The notes beneath the pieces were generated by a model. That model saw nothing but the letters and a program-made list of their open reading frames with translations. It was not told where the DNA came from and did no database searches. Source: Planctomycetota bacterium (GTDB taxonomy: Bacteria > Planctomycetota > JAJSAM01). From it: a stretch of 64,000 nucleotides of DNA. Each line of letters begins with the position of its first letter. Within the stretch, counting starts at the first letter, position 1. The stretch lies in contig JAJSAM010000037.1 of the NCBI GenBank assembly GCA_024274785.1, positions 1-64,000 of the forward strand, read 5' to 3'. A program made the translations under genes and the position numbers. This document shows, piece after piece, positions 28,403 through 37,540 of the stretch.

Positions 28403-28836
28403 AGCACCGCCCCCCGGAACTCCGGGCCGCGCGGCCGGGACAGATGCGCCCACTGCGTCAGCCAGAGATCAGCGTAGCGGCCGACGATCTGCCCGGACAT
28501 CGAAAGTTCCTCCACGTTGGCGATGCTGTCGAGCCAGATGGTCCTGGCGCGGAACCACTTCCCCATGCGCAGCGCCAGGTAGCCCGGCGCCGCACCGGCG
28601 GAGAACACCACGTCCGGACGAAGACGGATCAGCAGGATGAGCACGCTGAAGGCGAGACGGATGAGTTTCAGCTTGTTCCAGCGCGTCGCATCGGGGATGA
28701 CGTGGAAGCGATCGCCTTCGACCTGCGCCGCATACCCTCGGTGGACGGTCGCCCAGATCATCTCGCAGCCCTGAAACGCCGGGCGAACGCGCAGCATCTC
28801 GAGCCAGTGGCCGCCGCCGCTCGAAATGGCGAGCAC
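28399..28836 (-). CDS. Alg14/PssD-like glycosyltransferase membrane subunit
   Basis: The protein is 145 aa from GTG 28836, beginning LAISSGGGHWLEMLR, the typical Alg14/PssD nucleotide-fold opening. The middle has a hydrophobic segment (LIRLAFSVLILLIRLRPDVVFS) that would seat it on the membrane and SAGAAPGYLALRMGKWF, characteristic of the family. It recruits the Alg13-like partner to form a two-chain GT28-type transferase. The 4-bp overlap with its partner gene supports equimolar synthesis. The upstream GT2 gene stops 13 bp before it. Confidence 0.85.
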   Translation of the reverse strand: MLAISSGGGHWLEMLRVRPAFQGCEMIWATVHRGYAAQVEGDRFHVIPDATRWNKLKLIRLAFSVLILLIRLRPDVVFSAGAAPGYLALRMGKWFRARTIWLDSIANVEELSMSGQIVGRYADLWLTQWAHLSRPRGPEFRGAVL

Positions 28837-28849
28837 CCGGATCTTTCCG

Positions 28850-29788
28850 CTACGCCCGATGGCCGCCTCCCGGTTCCGCAGCCTCGGCCCGGATCCGCTC
28901 GTTCAGGAATTCCGTCGCCCGGCGCTTGCCCCGCAAGAGCGATCGCAGCTCGTGTCTTCGAAGGTGCGCGCGGAATCCGGTGTCCGGAAAGCGGGGCAGC
29001 CGTCGCATCGCCGCCCCACCATATCCGAAGAGAATCCCGAGCCCACCGATGAAGAACGGTTTCTCGAAGACCCGGTAGGCCGAGACCGCGAGCACGTAGT
29101 ACCACGCCGATCCCAGGTACCATTTGCCTCGCCCCCAGCGCTTCCGCCCTTCCCAGACCGACAGGTGGCTCGAACCCATCAGGCGGCGGTGAATGATCCG
29201 AAACTCCGGCAGGTCGCGAGACATGGCGATCCACCCGTTCATCCGGCACATGTGGCCGTCTATTCCGTCCCAGGAGAGCTGCCGGACGAAACCGCCGATC
29301 TCCTGAAAACACGCCACTCGGTAGAACTTCGCTGCCCCGATGGCGTTTTCATCGCCCATCCGCTCGTAGGAGAGAGTGCCGTCCTCGTCGCGAAAGTAGA
29401 CCTTTCCCGAGAAATTCCCGAGCAGCGGGTCCTCCTCCATGCGGCGGATGATGCCCTCGAAGTACCCGGGATCCACCTCCAGATCCGCATCGAACTTGCA
29501 GAGATACTCGAAGTCGTCGAGGTCCACGGTCTCGAGCCCGGCATACACCGCCTCGATGACCCCTGGACCAACACTCCGGCCACCCCGATCCTCGCGCCGC
29601 ACCACCTGGATCATGGGGTGCTCGGCACTCGCTTTCCGGAGGATGTCCGGAGTCCGGTCGGAAGAGCCGTCGTCCACGATCACCCAGACCTTCGGCGGGA
29701 TGGTCTGGCCGGTGATGGAGCGGATGGTCGCGTCGATGTGGTCCTCTTCGTTGCGGCAGGGCGTGATGACGACGTAGTCCCGGTTCAT
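28850..29788 (-). CDS. Glycosyltransferase family 2
   Basis: The protein is 312 aa. GT-A features are VVITPCRNEEDHIDATIRS, VIVDDGSSDRTPDIL and the metal-binding DxD in YLCKFDADLEVDPGYFEG. A hydrophobic stretch (WYYVLAVSAYRVFEKPFFIGGLGILF, about residues 232-257) may anchor it to the inner membrane. It would invert configuration while adding one sugar from a nucleotide donor. Its start overlaps the upstream GT4 stop by 4 bp. Sugar identity is not deducible. Confidence 0.9.
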   Translation of the reverse strand: MNRDYVVITPCRNEEDHIDATIRSITGQTIPPKVWVIVDDGSSDRTPDILRKASAEHPMIQVVRREDRGGRSVGPGVIEAVYAGLETVDLDDFEYLCKFDADLEVDPGYFEGIIRRMEEDPLLGNFSGKVYFRDEDGTLSYERMGDENAIGAAKFYRVACFQEIGGFVRQLSWDGIDGHMCRMNGWIAMSRDLPEFRIIHRRLMGSSHLSVWEGRKRWGRGKWYLGSAWYYVLAVSAYRVFEKPFFIGGLGILFGYGGAAMRRLPRFPDTGFRAHLRRHELRSLLRGKRRATEFLNERIRAEAAEPGGGHRA

Positions 29789-31014
29789 CGATCAGACCCC
29801 AGGTAACGGTGGAACAGCTCGGCCATGCGCTCGCCGACTCCGGGATGCGAGAACTCCTCGACCACCTTCTGGCGTCCGGCCCGGCCGTACTCCCGCAACC
29901 GGCGCGGATCGCCGCCGAGCCGCTTCATGGAGGCCGCGAGTTCCGTCACCGAGGATGCATTCACCAGGAGGCCGCTCACCCCCTCCTCCACCAGTTCGCC
30001 GATACCCGCGATGCGCGTGGCGATCACCGCCAGTTCCTTCGCCATTGCCTCCATCAGCACCACCGGCACGCCCTCGAGGAAACTGCTCACCACCAGCGCA
30101 TCGGCCCGGTCGAAGTGCTCCTGGATACGATCCTGCCCCACCGCACCGTGGAACTTCACTCGCTCCTCAATGCCGAGGTCCCGGGCCATCCGCGAGAGAC
30201 GCTCCCTCGACGGGCCGTCGCCGAGCATGTCCAGACGCCAGTCCACTCCGGACTCCGTCAGCACCCGGCAGGCCTGCAGTGTGATCTCGTACCCTTTGAC
30301 CGGGGCCAGACGCCCCACCGTCAGCATCCGGAACGGCCTCTCGGTTCTCTTCGGCTTCGGTCTGAATCGTTCGGTATCGACGCCACAGTGAACGATGTGC
30401 AGGTGCTCCCACTTCGCCGCATCCGCCCACGTCATCACCTGGCCGCGGCAGAAGTGGGAGATGCACCGGGTGAACATCGCACCGTTCACCTTCGCGCCGA
30501 GCCGGTTCTTTTCGATGTTGAAGAAGACGGATGGGCCATGCACCGTCACGCTGTAGGTGATGCCGGGATCGAAGACCGTCGCCAGGAGAGCGACCATCGC
30601 CCCGTTGTTGGCCATATCCACGTGAACGTGCGCCAGGCCGCGCCTCCTCATTTCACGGACCAGGCGTACCGCCTCCACCGCGTAGATGGCGTGGAGCATC
30701 CGTGCCCGCAAGCCCGGGGGGGAGAGTCGCTGCCCATTCAGGAGCGTCTTCATCCACCGGATCGGGTGCCGGAGCTTTCCCCACAGGAGATCAACCAGGA
30801 CCCGGCCGAGGCCGTCGAGGAGATAGAAGGTCTCTCTCGCCGCAGCCTCATGCTCGGCGCCGAGGGTGCCGCTCCGGCCCGGGCGGCGCACCGAGAACGT
30901 ATGAACGTCGATCCCGGTGCCACGGACCGAGCGCACTTCACGCTCGATGAAGGTGTGCGAGAGCGACGGGTATTCCGTGTTCAGGTATGCCAGGCGAACG
31001 GGTGCGGTGCTCAT
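29785..31014 (-). CDS. Glycosyltransferase family 4, EPS-type
   Basis: The protein is 409 aa. The N-terminal acceptor domain begins RLAYLNTEYPSLSHTFIEREV, the opening typical of colanic-acid/EPS GT4 enzymes (YPxxSxTFI). The donor domain has RMLTVGRLAPVKGYEITLQA, LDMLGDGPSRERLSRMARDL and SSFLEGVPVVLMEAMAKELAVIAT, which holds the E-x7-E pair. It retains configuration. Both ends overlap neighbours by 4 bp. Confidence 0.92.
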   Translation of the reverse strand: MSTAPVRLAYLNTEYPSLSHTFIEREVRSVRGTGIDVHTFSVRRPGRSGTLGAEHEAAARETFYLLDGLGRVLVDLLWGKLRHPIRWMKTLLNGQRLSPPGLRARMLHAIYAVEAVRLVREMRRRGLAHVHVDMANNGAMVALLATVFDPGITYSVTVHGPSVFFNIEKNRLGAKVNGAMFTRCISHFCRGQVMTWADAAKWEHLHIVHCGVDTERFRPKPKRTERPFRMLTVGRLAPVKGYEITLQACRVLTESGVDWRLDMLGDGPSRERLSRMARDLGIEERVKFHGAVGQDRIQEHFDRADALVVSSFLEGVPVVLMEAMAKELAVIATRIAGIGELVEEGVSGLLVNASSVTELAASMKRLGGDPRRLREYGRAGRQKVVEEFSHPGVGERMAELFHRYLGSDR

Positions 31015-32054
31015 CTGGTCATCTCCCCGGGGTTTCCCGCCCGCGGCGGCGCCCGGTGTTCGACCGGTTCAGGACGGCGGCGAGACACCCGGTTCCACCA
31101 GTAAGTCAGGAATCCAAGGACCTGTGGGAACTTCGCCAGCACGCAGAAAGCCGCATAAAGGCGCGCATCCGCGGGGGAATCTCCAACGGACCGGCGATAG
31201 CGGGCGATGCGGAAACCGAGAAAGCCCGTACCGAGAATGCCGGTGCCGAGCACGACCAGCGCCGTGACCATTCCGGCCTGCGGCGAGAACATCATCGAAA
31301 GCAGGGATCCGATGAGGAGGAGGGGAGCGAACAGCCCGAAGAACAAGAAGGAGCGAACCTGTCGCGCATCGGATGCGCTCCCGCGTCCCGCCGCGAGGGC
31401 GTAGGCATGGCCGCTTCGGATCGTCCGCCGAAACCACTGCGAAAACCTCGTCATCGCCGCATCGTGCCGGGCCATTTCCCCGGTCCGGCGAACCACCAGG
31501 TGCCCGGCATCGCGGACTCGACCGCAGAGTTCCGCCTCCTCTCCGGCGAACACGTCGGCGCGGAAACCGGCGATGGCCTCGAAGACGGCCGCGCGCACCA
31601 TGAAGATGCCGCCCACGGAACGGACCTCGCCGGTGGGGCCGTTCCATTCCAGGTCACAGAGCCGGTTGTAGATCGAAGCCTCGCGGTTCACCTCGCGGAC
31701 ACCACCGGCCACGATCGCAACCTCCGGCCGTTGGTCGAGGAATTGTCGCGCGGACTCGATCCACCCCTCGGCGAGCCTCGAATCGCCGTCCACGAACTGG
31801 ATGAAGTCCAGGCCGGGACAGGATTTCCGGATCGCCTGAAACCCCGCGTTTCGGCCCCGGGCCGCGGTGAGCGGTTCCTCATCCGGAAGTTCCAGCACGG
31901 TGATGCCGAGTTCCCGCGCTCGATCCGGGCTTCCGTCCCGGGAGGCGGAATCGACATACAGCACCGGGTGCTCCTGGCCGGTGACGGACTGCAGCGACGG
32001 GAGGAGCCGTGCTCCCTCGTTGCGACCGATGACAACCACGCCCACGGAACCCAT
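31011..32054 (-). CDS. Glycosyltransferase family 2 with C-terminal membrane helices
   Basis: The protein is 347 aa. ATG 32054 overlaps the deacetylase stop as TGATG and has GGGAGGG in front; a TTG one codon upstream is less likely. The GT-A part has GVVVIGRNEGARLLPSLQSV, VLYVDSASRDGSPDRA and the FVDGDSRLAEGW metal site. From about residue 230, FLFFGLFAPLLLIGSLLSMMF and MVTALVVLGTGILGTGFLGF form membrane helices, as in processive or membrane-bound GT2 proteins. Its role is chain extension or modification of a lipid-linked glycan; the sugar is unknown. Confidence 0.88.
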   Translation of the reverse strand: MGSVGVVVIGRNEGARLLPSLQSVTGQEHPVLYVDSASRDGSPDRARELGITVLELPDEEPLTAARGRNAGFQAIRKSCPGLDFIQFVDGDSRLAEGWIESARQFLDQRPEVAIVAGGVREVNREASIYNRLCDLEWNGPTGEVRSVGGIFMVRAAVFEAIAGFRADVFAGEEAELCGRVRDAGHLVVRRTGEMARHDAAMTRFSQWFRRTIRSGHAYALAAGRGSASDARQVRSFLFFGLFAPLLLIGSLLSMMFSPQAGMVTALVVLGTGILGTGFLGFRIARYRRSVGDSPADARLYAAFCVLAKFPQVLGFLTYWWNRVSRRRPEPVEHRAPPRAGNPGEMTR

Positions 32055-33130
32055 CAAGCCCTCCCGAAGAGCGCCCGGGACAGCCCCGGGTGCGCCCCGC
32101 TCGCATAGTACCCGAGAAGCAGGCGGGAGGCAGGGGCCTGCACCCGGGGAATATCGAAGGGTTCCAGTGCGCCGGGGATCGCCATGCCTTCGCCACCCAT
32201 CGCCGACATCAGGCCGAGTTCGACCATCGCCTCGCGCAGGCCCCCCGCCACCCTGCTGTAGGGAAACGAGAAGTGCTGGGGGGCCTCACCGAGTTCCGCT
32301 TCGAATTCGCGGAACGCGGTTGTGACTTCCGCCAACGCCTCCTCCGGCCCGAGAGAGCTGAGATCCACGTGACCTGACGTGTGAACCCCCAGGCAAAAGC
32401 GCGGAAAGCGCTCCCGCAAGTCCCGCACTTCCTCCCAACTCATCGTCAGGCGCGGCGCGGCGCCCTCCGGGGCGAGTTGTTCCGCGAGATCATCGAGGAC
32501 GACGCCCCGATCGTCCATGGAGGCGCAAAGCAGCATGGCGGAGATCTGGCGGTGGTACGCTTCGATCTCCTCCTCGCACCTGAGATCCCAGACCTCGCCG
32601 CCCCAGTCAAGGCGGTGTCGCGTTCGCGCGGTCAGGCAGGAATAGAGCCGGTCGGCCCATTGATTCTCGGTCCGGGAGACGTAACCCGTGGCGAGGTACA
32701 AGACCGCTGGAAGCTCATGCCTGGCGAGGATCTCGGCCACGACCGTGAGGTTGTCCCGGTACCCGTCGTCGAAAGTCAGCACCACGGCCCCAGGCGGGAG
32801 CGTCACATCCCCGCGGCCGGCCCTGAGCAAGCGGTCGAGATCGACGACCCTCCCCGTTCTGGCGAGGAAGCTCATCTGCGCTTCGAAACGTTCGACGGTC
32901 ATGCGGTTGCGGGGCGCGACCCATGGCGCGTCGGAAGCGGGGCAGACGCTGTGATACATCAGCACGAGCGCGGAAGCGCCGCACCGCGAGCCGCAGAGTC
33001 GAGCCGCGCCCGAAAGGTAGAGGAGCTTCTGCGCGCTGTGGAGCAACCGCCGCTTCAGTCCCGGTGGCGGCGCCCCGCCGATGGACGCACTCCGGGCTAT
33101 GGCCGGGCCTCCACCGCCCATTCCGGACAC
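32054..33130 (-). CDS. Polysaccharide deacetylase (NodB/CE4 type)
   Basis: The protein is 358 aa. GTG 33130 is chosen because AAGGAG lies eight bases before it; this makes a 34-bp overlap with the end of the upstream sulfotransferase gene. CE4 motifs are VVLTFDDGYRDN (motif 1, metal and catalytic aspartates) and LGVHTSGHVDLSSL (motif 2, the HxxxH metal ligands), then FSFPYSR. No signal peptide is seen, so it may act on cytoplasmic or membrane-linked intermediates. It would remove N- or O-acetyl groups from the glycan, consistent with amino sugars made in this window. Alternative starts are ATG 33121 and the far upstream codon at 33178. Confidence 0.85.
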   Translation of the reverse strand: MSGMGGGGPAIARSASIGGAPPPGLKRRLLHSAQKLLYLSGAARLCGSRCGASALVLMYHSVCPASDAPWVAPRNRMTVERFEAQMSFLARTGRVVDLDRLLRAGRGDVTLPPGAVVLTFDDGYRDNLTVVAEILARHELPAVLYLATGYVSRTENQWADRLYSCLTARTRHRLDWGGEVWDLRCEEEIEAYHRQISAMLLCASMDDRGVVLDDLAEQLAPEGAAPRLTMSWEEVRDLRERFPRFCLGVHTSGHVDLSSLGPEEALAEVTTAFREFEAELGEAPQHFSFPYSRVAGGLREAMVELGLMSAMGGEGMAIPGALEPFDIPRVQAPASRLLLGYYASGAHPGLSRALFGRA

Positions 33131-33969
33131 AATGTCATCTCCTTGAAGTTGGAACAGGTGAGGTCTAGCCCGAGCCACTTCGAGAGGATGCGCAGATCCG
33201 CATCGAACGTCTCGGTGACACGGATCCGCACTTCCGGCGCCAGTTCCGGGCGTTTCTTCATCTGCCAGAGGCCCTTGATCGCATCGCGCACCCCCCTCGG
33301 CACGAGATGCCGGCGGAGCCAGGTGCTGACCGGGTTCCAGACGATGGCGTCGCGCAGGGGGCTGTTGCGAAGCCGTTCCCGCGAGACGTTCGCTTTCTTC
33401 TCCTCAGCCACCCACCGAAATGTCTCCGGTGCGCCGAGAAACGCGCCGATCTGCTCGAAGACCGGTTGTGGATCGGTCGTCAGACCGGCGAAGGGAACCA
33501 GCAGAATCCGTTCGGGGCCGAAGGCATGGAGGTACGGCTCGAGCTGCATCGCATAGCGGCCGTATTCGACGAGAACCGGGTGGCTCTCGATGGCGCGGTC
33601 GATGGGGTCGGTGACCAGGCGCTTTGACCAGTCATGCACGTAGTGGGAGGTCAACCGGTCCACCGGGTGCCGAACGACATAGAGCAGCCGCGCCCCTGGC
33701 AGCGTCCTCTTCAGCCGGGTCACCGTCTCCGGAAAGGTCGGCAGCTTGGTATACTCCGTGCATGATTCGCCGATGAGCGCCCCCTCCGGCGCATCCGCGA
33801 ACTGCTCCGCGTACCAGGGCACCCCCCGCCCCCAGTTTTCACCACCCTGGAAGAAGCCGATCTCCTTCCGGCCCATGAAGATGCCGTTCTGGGCCGCAAG
33901 CTGGAGATCGAGGGTGGTGGTGGCGCACTTCATGCCGCCGATCATCAGGAAATCGGGAAGTCGGGACAT
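33097..33969 (-). CDS. Sulfotransferase domain protein (second of three)
   Basis: The protein is 290 aa. ATG 33969 overlaps the preceding stop as TGATG and begins MSRLPDFLMIGGMKCATTTL, the PAPS 5'-phosphosulfate loop at the very N-terminus as in bacterial glycan sulfotransferases. The 3'-phosphate motif is LLYVVRHPVDRLTSHYVHDW. A longer in-frame extension upstream is the shadow of the GT2 gene and is rejected. Adjacent to a deacetylase and a GT2, it probably sulfates the EPS or its lipid-linked repeat. Confidence 0.9.
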   Translation of the reverse strand: MSRLPDFLMIGGMKCATTTLDLQLAAQNGIFMGRKEIGFFQGGENWGRGVPWYAEQFADAPEGALIGESCTEYTKLPTFPETVTRLKRTLPGARLLYVVRHPVDRLTSHYVHDWSKRLVTDPIDRAIESHPVLVEYGRYAMQLEPYLHAFGPERILLVPFAGLTTDPQPVFEQIGAFLGAPETFRWVAEEKKANVSRERLRNSPLRDAIVWNPVSTWLRRHLVPRGVRDAIKGLWQMKKRPELAPEVRIRVTETFDADLRILSKWLGLDLTCSNFKEMTLCPEWAVEARP

Positions 33970-35003
33970 CACTTCTGAGCGTCCGCGCGCCGTGGCGGCT
34001 GCATGGGGTCGAGCCAGTTCGTCCAGATGTCGCGCGCCTCCCGGTCGCAGATGTGGCGTTCCTTTCCGCCGAAACTCTCCCGTGCGAACGAGAGCACCCT
34101 CCCGAGATGCCACAGGACGTTCGTCAGCAGCAGGCCTCCCTGCCCGTAGAACTTGGCGAAGTACCGCGCCCTCGAGGCATAGAAATACCTCGGCCGGCGT
34201 TTGAATTCGAGCGCCAGGGTCTTCAGCGGGTTGCTCTGACCGCGCAGGTGGACGACGCGGGCCTCCGGCCAGTAGTGAATCCTCCAGCCGGCCCGCTTCG
34301 CCCTCCGGCAATAGTCGAGATCGTCGTAGTAGAGATAATACCCGTCGTCGAGAATCCCCACCTGCTGAAGGACTTCCCGCCGGATGATCGCGCACGCGAA
34401 CGTGAGCCAGTCCGGATCCATCGGTCCGTCCGGGATCGAAAACACGCTCGTGTGCGTGGGAAAGCACCGGGTGAGCGGCCCCGTGCGGGCCGCCATCAGC
34501 ATCTCCGTGAGCGGAGTTCGATAGCGATAGGTGGTGTTTTGCACTTCGCCCCCGAGCCACTCGATGCGAGGGCCGAGCACACCGATGTCGGGACGGGCTT
34601 CGATCGCATCGAACATGGATCCGAGTGCGCCGTCGTGGAGCAGGGTGTCGGAGTTCAGGAGGAGCACGAAGCGAGGCGGGGCCGGCCAGGCCATGACTTC
34701 CCGCAGCACCGCGTTGTTGCCACCGGCGAAACCGCGGTTGGGCGATATGATCTTCATGCCCACCCGGTCGCCCCAGCCCTCTTCGTCGATGGCCTGCCGA
34801 ATCCGGTCGACCGACTCGGAACCCGTGCCATTTTCGCACACCGCCACGCGGGCGCCCTCGATCTCGCGTACCTGCGGGACGAGCGTTCTCAGGCAATCGA
34901 CGGTCAGGTCGGCCGCGCGGAAGCAGACGATCAGGACCAGCAGGGAGAGTTCTTCGTCTTCCGGGAAGTCGGGGATGGCAAGGGGCCGGTCGATCTCAGG
35001 CAT
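33969..35003 (-). CDS. Glycosyltransferase family 2 (rhamnosyltransferase-like)
   Basis: The protein is 344 aa. ATG 35003 (MPEIDRPLAIPDFP) has GGGAGC upstream and overlaps the previous stop by 8 bp. It shows LLVLIVCFRAADLTVDCLRTL, ISPNRGFAGGNNAVLRE and LLLNSDTLLHDGALG, then ILDDGYYLYYDDLDYCRRAKRAGW. The GFAGGNN and YYDDLDYCxRAxxAGW motifs are typical of the WcaA/RfbN-like branch that includes rhamnosyltransferases. Next to 6-deoxysugar genes, a deoxysugar donor is plausible. Confidence 0.9.
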   Translation of the reverse strand: MPEIDRPLAIPDFPEDEELSLLVLIVCFRAADLTVDCLRTLVPQVREIEGARVAVCENGTGSESVDRIRQAIDEEGWGDRVGMKIISPNRGFAGGNNAVLREVMAWPAPPRFVLLLNSDTLLHDGALGSMFDAIEARPDIGVLGPRIEWLGGEVQNTTYRYRTPLTEMLMAARTGPLTRCFPTHTSVFSIPDGPMDPDWLTFACAIIRREVLQQVGILDDGYYLYYDDLDYCRRAKRAGWRIHYWPEARVVHLRGQSNPLKTLALEFKRRPRYFYASRARYFAKFYGQGGLLLTNVLWHLGRVLSFARESFGGKERHICDREARDIWTNWLDPMQPPRRADAQK

Positions 35004-35946
35004 GCGCGCTCCCGCCGAACCGCAATCGATACCACCTGGCCAGTTCATCCCAGGCGGCGTCCTCCGAGAAGCCGAGGGCCATGGTGTCGACCGGGTCGGT
35101 GTTGGTCCGTTCCTTCGGTTCTCCCCACTCGGTTTGCTTCTGGAGTAAAAGCGTGCAGGGGAGGGCCAGGCGAGGCCTCATGGCGGCGGCGAAACGTTCG
35201 GCGAAAGCGCCCTGGGTCTCCGCGTACCCGCTCGGGCCATAGCGTACGAATCCGGGCTGATCGGGGAGCGACTCGGCGAAGGAGACGTATGCTTTCGACA
35301 GGAGCGAGACGTGGATGTTGTCTCTCACGTAGTCCGGGGTCCGGCAGCCCGCCGTTTCGCCGGCACACCAGGTTCGCGCCAGGTACGACGTGAAACGGGG
35401 CTCCTCGAAGGGCCCGAAGGGATTCGCGATCACGAACTTGCCGAGCCGCATCCCGAGGGCGGCGCAGGTATACTCGAAGACCGCGGAGGTGAGCGCCTTG
35501 GATACACCGTAAGGCGAGAACGATGGCAGCCCGTCCGTGCCCCGGCCCTCCCCCTTTTCGAACACGCTCCCGGTGAGCAGGATCCTCTTTGCACCCTTTT
35601 CGCGCAAGAGCAGCAGCATTTCGCGCAGGCGGTACGTGTTCATCGCAAGGGCGGCGGCGATGTCGAAGTCGGGGCGGTGGTAGCCCTTCACGCAGGCGGC
35701 GTGATGACAGAGCAGATCCCAACCGTCCCGCGTTCGGATCAGCTCCTGAAAGGCGTCGTCACCGAAGGTGATCGAAAAAAGGCGTTCGCAGCTCCCGGCG
35801 AGCAGCGAAACGCGATCTGCCCGCCCGCCCTCGTATTCGGCCTCCGCCCTCGGGAACACGGCGACGATTTCGTGTCCGGCCGCCGCCAGGTCCCGGGCAA
35901 ACCAGCATCCCGTGAAGGAACTCGCTCCGGTGAAAAGGACTCTCAT
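34996..35946 (-). CDS. NAD-dependent epimerase/dehydratase (extended SDR), sugar nucleotide type
   Basis: The protein is 316 aa. The Rossmann loop is VLFTGASSFTGCWFARDLAA (a GxxxFxG variant). The SDR catalytic tyrosine/lysine pair is in SPYGVSKALTSAVFEY. It follows a 3,5-epimerase gene with a 4-bp overlap and probably reduces or epimerises a 4-keto-6-deoxy sugar nucleotide, as the final enzyme of the CDP-sugar route begun at 38335. The exact reaction is not deducible. Confidence 0.87.
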   Translation of the reverse strand: MRVLFTGASSFTGCWFARDLAAAGHEIVAVFPRAEAEYEGGRADRVSLLAGSCERLFSITFGDDAFQELIRTRDGWDLLCHHAACVKGYHRPDFDIAAALAMNTYRLREMLLLLREKGAKRILLTGSVFEKGEGRGTDGLPSFSPYGVSKALTSAVFEYTCAALGMRLGKFVIANPFGPFEEPRFTSYLARTWCAGETAGCRTPDYVRDNIHVSLLSKAYVSFAESLPDQPGFVRYGPSGYAETQGAFAERFAAAMRPRLALPCTLLLQKQTEWGEPKERTNTDPVDTMALGFSEDAAWDELARWYRLRFGGSAHA

Positions 35947-36494
35947 AGCTCGGGCAGGTGGTACTCGGGGTCGAAGTAGGGATGCTCACGATCCTTGTCG
36001 GAGATGACGATCGGTTCCAGGGGCCAGGCCAGGGCGAAGCGTGGATCATCATACCGCACTCCACGTTCCATCTCGGGGGCATAGACCTCGTCGACGAAGT
36101 AGAAGGCCTCCGTGTCGGCGGTCAGCGTCACGAAGCCGTGGGCAAATCCCTTCGGCACGTAGAGCATTCGGCGATTCTCGGCGGAAAGTTCCACTCCGAA
36201 GCTCTCACCGAAGGTCGGCGAATCCCGGCGCAGATCGAGGATCAGGTCGTAGAGGCTTCCCCTGATGCAGCGGACCAGCTTCGTCTCCGCCTTCGGGGCC
36301 AGTTGGTAGTGCATGCCGCGCAAGGTCCCCCGGTCGGCGGACAGGGAGTTGTTCACCTGGACAAAACCGCTCACCAGATCGTGCTCCGCGAACTCCCGCT
36401 CGCAGAACACACGCGCAAAGAACCCGCGGTCGTCGCCCCGCTTTTCGATCTCGATCACAAAGGCGCCGGGCAAAACGGTCTCGGTGAAGATCAT
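35943..36494 (-). CDS. rfbC: RfbC/RmlC-type dTDP-4-dehydrorhamnose 3,5-epimerase family protein
   Basis: The protein is 183 aa, the normal length. The cupin fold is seen in DDRGFFARVFCEREFAEHDL, VQVNNSLSADRGTLRGMHYQ (with the catalytic histidine in GMHYQ), YVPKGFAHGFVTLTADTEAFYF and the tyrosine-bearing region that follows. It epimerises C3/C5 of a 4-keto-6-deoxy nucleotide sugar. The classic substrate is dTDP-linked, but no RmlA/RmlB is in the window; the neighbouring cytidylyltransferase suggests a CDP-linked substrate here. ATGA overlaps are seen at both ends. Confidence 0.9.
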   Translation of the reverse strand: MIFTETVLPGAFVIEIEKRGDDRGFFARVFCEREFAEHDLVSGFVQVNNSLSADRGTLRGMHYQLAPKAETKLVRCIRGSLYDLILDLRRDSPTFGESFGVELSAENRRMLYVPKGFAHGFVTLTADTEAFYFVDEVYAPEMERGVRYDDPRFALAWPLEPIVISDKDREHPYFDPEYHLPEL

Positions 36495-37501
36495 CGGCGG
36501 TCACCCTTGATGAGGTGCAGGCGCCGGGACAGCGTCCGAAGGCGCACGAACTGGTCGCCCTCGAAATCGGCCAGGTCGAAGCCGTGATCCGTCATCTGCC
36601 GGTGGAGTTCCTCGGTGCCGCTCCGAAGCGAGTACGCGAGTTTGAAATCCGGCAGCAGGCGGTTCAGATAGTCGAACCTGACCCGGTAGCTGCGCGGATC
36701 GTTTCCCACCTCACCGGTATACGTGATGTCCGCATCGGGCAGGACGCGCTTCACCTCGTCCGCGACGTCCTTTACCTGGAAGTTCTCCTGATTGTCCCCG
36801 ATGTTGACCGCCACATTGCGGATCCGGTCCGGCGGGGCATCCATGAAGGCGATGAACGCCCGGGCGATGTCCACGCAATGAACAAGCGGACGCCAGGGCG
36901 ATCCGTCGCTCATGATCCCGATCTTGCCGGTGGCGAGCGCACAGGCCAGCAGGTTATTGGCCACGATGTCGATTCGCAGCATCGGGGAATGTCCATAGGC
37001 AGTGGCATTGCGGAGAAAAGCCGGAGCGAAGTTCTCGTCGGCGAGCTTCGCCACTTCCGCCTCGGTGTCGATCTTCGAGCGCGCGTACGCGGTCAGCGGG
37101 TGCAGTGGGTCGCCCTCGTCCAGGTCGAGCTTGTCGCCCTTGCCATAGACCGAGCAACTCCCGGAGAAGAGAAAGCGCGGAACGCCGGCCGTCTTCGCGA
37201 GCCGGGCCAGGTCGATCGACCCGGCGCGATTGACGCTCAGGGTGATCTCCTCGTCGAGATCTCCCATGGGATCGTTCGAGATGGCCGCCAGGTGCATGAC
37301 GCAGTCGCTCCCGTCGAGGTCCGCGACGTCGAGGTCCCTGATGTCCCTGATCAGTTCCACATCGGGCCGGACGAACTCCTCCCATTCACATCCGGTGAAC
37401 AGCCCCACGTCACAGCCCGTGACGTGGTGGCCGGCCTCCTTCAGCAGGGCGACGAGGTGAACGCCGATGTAGCCCAGGTGTCCGGTTACGAATACGCGCA
37501 T
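36491..37501 (-). CDS. NAD-dependent sugar-nucleotide epimerase/dehydratase (extended SDR)
   Basis: The protein is 336 aa. The cofactor loop is VFVTGHLGYIGVHLVALLKE (GxxGxxG), followed by VMHLAAISNDPMGDLDEE and the catalytic pair in LTAYARSKIDTEAEVAKLA. RPLVHCVDIARAFIAFM is the usual substrate-domain motif. It lies 39 bp after the glucose-1-phosphate cytidylyltransferase and 4 bp over the 3,5-epimerase. It may do the 4,6-dehydration that RfbG performs elsewhere, or a later step; it does not carry the typical RfbG opening. Confidence 0.88.
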   Translation of the reverse strand: MRVFVTGHLGYIGVHLVALLKEAGHHVTGCDVGLFTGCEWEEFVRPDVELIRDIRDLDVADLDGSDCVMHLAAISNDPMGDLDEEITLSVNRAGSIDLARLAKTAGVPRFLFSGSCSVYGKGDKLDLDEGDPLHPLTAYARSKIDTEAEVAKLADENFAPAFLRNATAYGHSPMLRIDIVANNLLACALATGKIGIMSDGSPWRPLVHCVDIARAFIAFMDAPPDRIRNVAVNIGDNQENFQVKDVADEVKRVLPDADITYTGEVGNDPRSYRVRFDYLNRLLPDFKLAYSLRSGTEELHRQMTDHGFDLADFEGDQFVRLRTLSRRLHLIKGDRR

Positions 37502-37540
37502 CGAGTCTTCCTTCCGCTCAGATGACCCACTTGCTTCTGG

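Noticed and set aside
33097-34896. 599-codon reading of the second sulfotransferase
   Set aside because: The first half overlaps the GT2 gene in another frame; the sulfotransferase motif and TGATG overlap place the start at 33969.
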